Source of the DNA: Halorientalis pallida
GTDB lineage: Archaea > Halobacteriota > Halobacteria > Halobacteriales > Haloarculaceae
Length of the DNA stretch: 64,000 nucleotides
Direction of reading: 5' to 3'
NCBI RefSeq assembly: GCF_004118325.1
Contig: NZ_RDFA01000001.1
Span: 123,382-187,381 of the forward strand
The first letter of the stretch is position 1; the number at the start of each line of letters is the position of its first letter. The notes beneath the pieces are model-generated. The model searched no databases and had not been told where the DNA came from. It saw only the letters and a program-made list of their open reading frames with translations. The position numbers were made by a program, and so were the translations under genes. Shown here piece by piece: positions 62,571 through 64,000 of the stretch.

Positions 62571-63584
62571 GTGCGACTGATGCTCGTCGCGGGCACGACG
62601 CGGACGGCGGAGATCGAGGGAATCAGTGCGGCCGGCGCGGATTCGGACCTGCTGGTCCACACGCCGAGCGCGGACGCGGAGATTCTCACGTACGGTGAAC
62701 CGATCCGCGCGCCGGTCGTCCCGGTGAGTCCGAGCGGCTGTCCGACACCGGCGGTCGTCACTCGCGCCGTCAGGGAACTGATCGGGTTGGACGTGACCGT
62801 CGTCGACGGCGGGCTCGCAGAGCCGACTGGCGCGCCGACCGTGACCGTCGGCGCTCGTCCCGGCGACGACGTTCGGGAGCAGGACCCGGTCTCGACCGCA
62901 CCGGGCGTCCTCGCGGCGGCCCGAGAGTTCGGCCGCGCGGTCCCCGACGACGAGGTGTACCTGGCCGAGACGATTCCCGGCGGGACGACGACGGCGTTCG
63001 GCGTCCTCCGCGCGCTCGGTGAGACGCCCACCGTCTCGTCCTCGCTCCCCGAGAACCCGCTGGAGCTCAAGCAGGAGGTCGTTCGCGACGGACTGACGGC
63101 GAGTTCGCTCGAACCTGGCGACGCGGCGGGCGATCCCGCCGACGCGCTCCGACGCATGGGCGACCCGGTGCTGGCGACGATCACCGGCCTGCTCGTGGGG
63201 CTGGTCGAGGGCGATACCGCGGTGACACTGGCTGGCGGGACCCAGCTACTGGCCGCCGCGGCACTCGCCCGTCACGCCGGCGTCGAGACCACCCTCCGCC
63301 TGGCGACCACCTCGTTCGTCGCCGGCGACGAGAGCGTCGACCTGGAGACGGCCGCCCGTGCCCTGAACGTCGACCTGACCGTCACCGACCCCGGGTTCGA
63401 GAACCGGGATCATCCGGCGATGGACGCCTACGTCGCCGGCGAGGCGAAAGAGGGGGTCGGTATGGGCGGTGCGCTGGCGCTGGCCGACGCCGCCGGCGTC
63501 CCGATGGAAGACGTTCGGGAGCGAATCGTCACCGTCTACGACCGTCTGCTCGACGGCCGGGACCCGGCCGAGCCCCAGCCATGA
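62571..63584 (+). CDS. cobT: CobT-like nicotinate-nucleotide-dependent phosphoribosyltransferase (UPF0284)
   Basis: 337 residues. [66 protein letters not shown] and [25 protein letters not shown] are signatures of the archaeal CobT-like family (UPF0284), which activates the lower ligand base of cobamides. GTG at 62571 is the only plausible start. It overlaps cbiA by four bases (ATGA), so it is the first gene of a cobamide-synthesis run that continues past the window. Confidence 0.9.
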   Translation: MRLMLVAGTTRTAEIEGISAAGADSDLLVHTPSADAEILTYGEPIRAPVVPVSPSGCPTPAVVTRAVRELIGLDVTVVDGGLAEPTGAPTVTVGARPGDDVREQDPVSTAPGVLAAAREFGRAVPDDEVYLAETIPGGTTTAFGVLRALGETPTVSSSLPENPLELKQEVVRDGLTASSLEPGDAAGDPADALRRMGDPVLATITGLLVGLVEGDTAVTLAGGTQLLAAAALARHAGVETTLRLATTSFVAGDESVDLETAARALNVDLTVTDPGFENRDHPAMDAYVAGEAKEGVGMGGALALADAAGVPMEDVRERIVTVYDRLLDGRDPAEPQP

Positions 63585-64000
63585 GAGGGCTCGTCCTCGG
63601 CGGTACGAGTTCCGGCGTCGGCAAGACCGTCGCCACGCTTGCGCTCCTCCGGGCCGTAGAGAACACCGGTCACGCGGTCCAGCCCGCCAAGGCCGGCCCG
63701 GACTTCATCGACCCGAGTCACCACGCCGTCGTCGCGGACCAGCCGTCCCGGACGCTCGACGCCTGGCTCGAAGGGACCGACGGCCTCCGGCGGAACTACC
63801 ATCGCGGCGACGGCGACCTCTGTGTCGTCGAGGGCGTCATGGGGCTGTACGACGGCGACGGCTCCAGCACCGCGATGGTCGCCGAGGCACTGGACCTGCC
63901 CGTCGTCCTCGTCGTCGACGCCAAAGCAGGGATGGAGAGCGTCGCCGCCACGGCGCTCGGTTTCCGTGAGTACGCTGCCCGCGCGAACCGCGACATCGAC
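63581..64000 (+). CDS. cbiA: Cobyrinic acid a,c-diamide synthase CbiA, N-terminal part
   Basis: The first 140 codons lie in the window; the gene is open to the right edge. [23 protein letters not shown] has the P-loop (GTSSGVGKT), [15 protein letters not shown] the ATP/substrate site, and [24 protein letters not shown] the catalytic EGVMGLYDG. It amidates the a and c side chains of cobyrinate using glutamine and ATP in cobamide synthesis. The ATG overlaps the cobT stop. The glutaminase domain would follow outside. Confidence 0.94.
   Translation, partial: MRGLVLGGTSSGVGKTVATLALLRAVENTGHAVQPAKAGPDFIDPSHHAVVADQPSRTLDAWLEGTDGLRRNYHRGDGDLCVVEGVMGLYDGDGSSTAMVAEALDLPVVLVVDAKAGMESVAATALGFREYAARANRDID

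Overview
The window is chromosomal DNA of an extremely halophilic archaeon (class Halobacteria; the gene content resembles the Haloarcula/Halomicrobium group, but the genus is an inference). The evidence is very high GC, strongly acidic proteins, two TFB paralogues, an SRII-type sensory rhodopsin with its transducer, a proteasome alpha subunit, archaeal RPA with its partner genes, aIF2-beta, UPF0058 and UPF0212 proteins, Tat-type lipoproteins, and many starts with an A/T-rich TATA element about 27-32 bases upstream of ATG/GTG, as expected for leaderless transcripts. Genes are tightly packed, many as ATGA or TGATG overlaps. No rRNA, tRNA, insertion sequence or CRISPR array is visible.

Layout. 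1-4646: two acetyl-CoA synthetase paralogues flank a Bat-family regulator whose N-terminus is a degenerate tyrosine-recombinase fold. 4753-10206: uracil-DNA glycosylase-like gene, two NSS sodium symporters, a small unknown protein, an SDR dehydrogenase and a glycerophosphodiesterase. 10370-15846: a photosensory locus, with a 7-TM protein and a HEAT-repeat pseudokinase on one strand and HtrII plus sensory rhodopsin II on the other. 15860-22852: TFB-1, a membrane protein, sucCD, a three-PAS histidine kinase and a zinc-finger protein. 22874-30149: SRPBCC protein, an ABC exporter whose first permease carries a PrsW-like protease domain, an aldo/keto reductase coupled to a haloalkane-dehalogenase-like hydrolase, and a Tat lipoprotein. 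30210-37355: DNA/RNA repair block (macro domain, Lhr-type helicase, rpe, rpap1, rpa1). 37479-41443: NhaC antiporter, a bactofilin-like exported membrane protein, and a riboflavin-pathway reductase. 41595-43903: a 45-residue membrane peptide and two tandem CxxC membrane paralogues, the second frameshifted. 43900-48608: thioredoxin reductase, DUF357 protein, a DUF4397 relic, a winged-helix/3-TM pair, an intact DUF4397 lipoprotein and TFB-2 with tandem promoters. 48692-53685: small zinc protein, aIF2-beta, UPF0058, UPF0212, and a damage-repair and cofactor run (8-oxoG glycosylase, acylphosphatase, NAD(P)HX repair enzyme, MoaC). 53800-59570: two HtpX proteases around a small membrane protein, HflX, FUN14, and a DUF4350-SppA pair. 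59696-64000: SBDS, proteasome alpha, RNase P Rnp2, a methyltransferase, CobT-like protein and the start of CbiA.

The most unusual features are the photosensory locus (rhodopsin lacking the Thr that couples SRII to its transducer, next to a kinase-dead HEAT protein), the ABC-permease/PrsW fusion, the recombinase-fold Bat regulator between near-identical acs segments, and two genes showing +1 frameshift decay. Functions given for unrecognised genes are inference from visible features only; no database search was possible.
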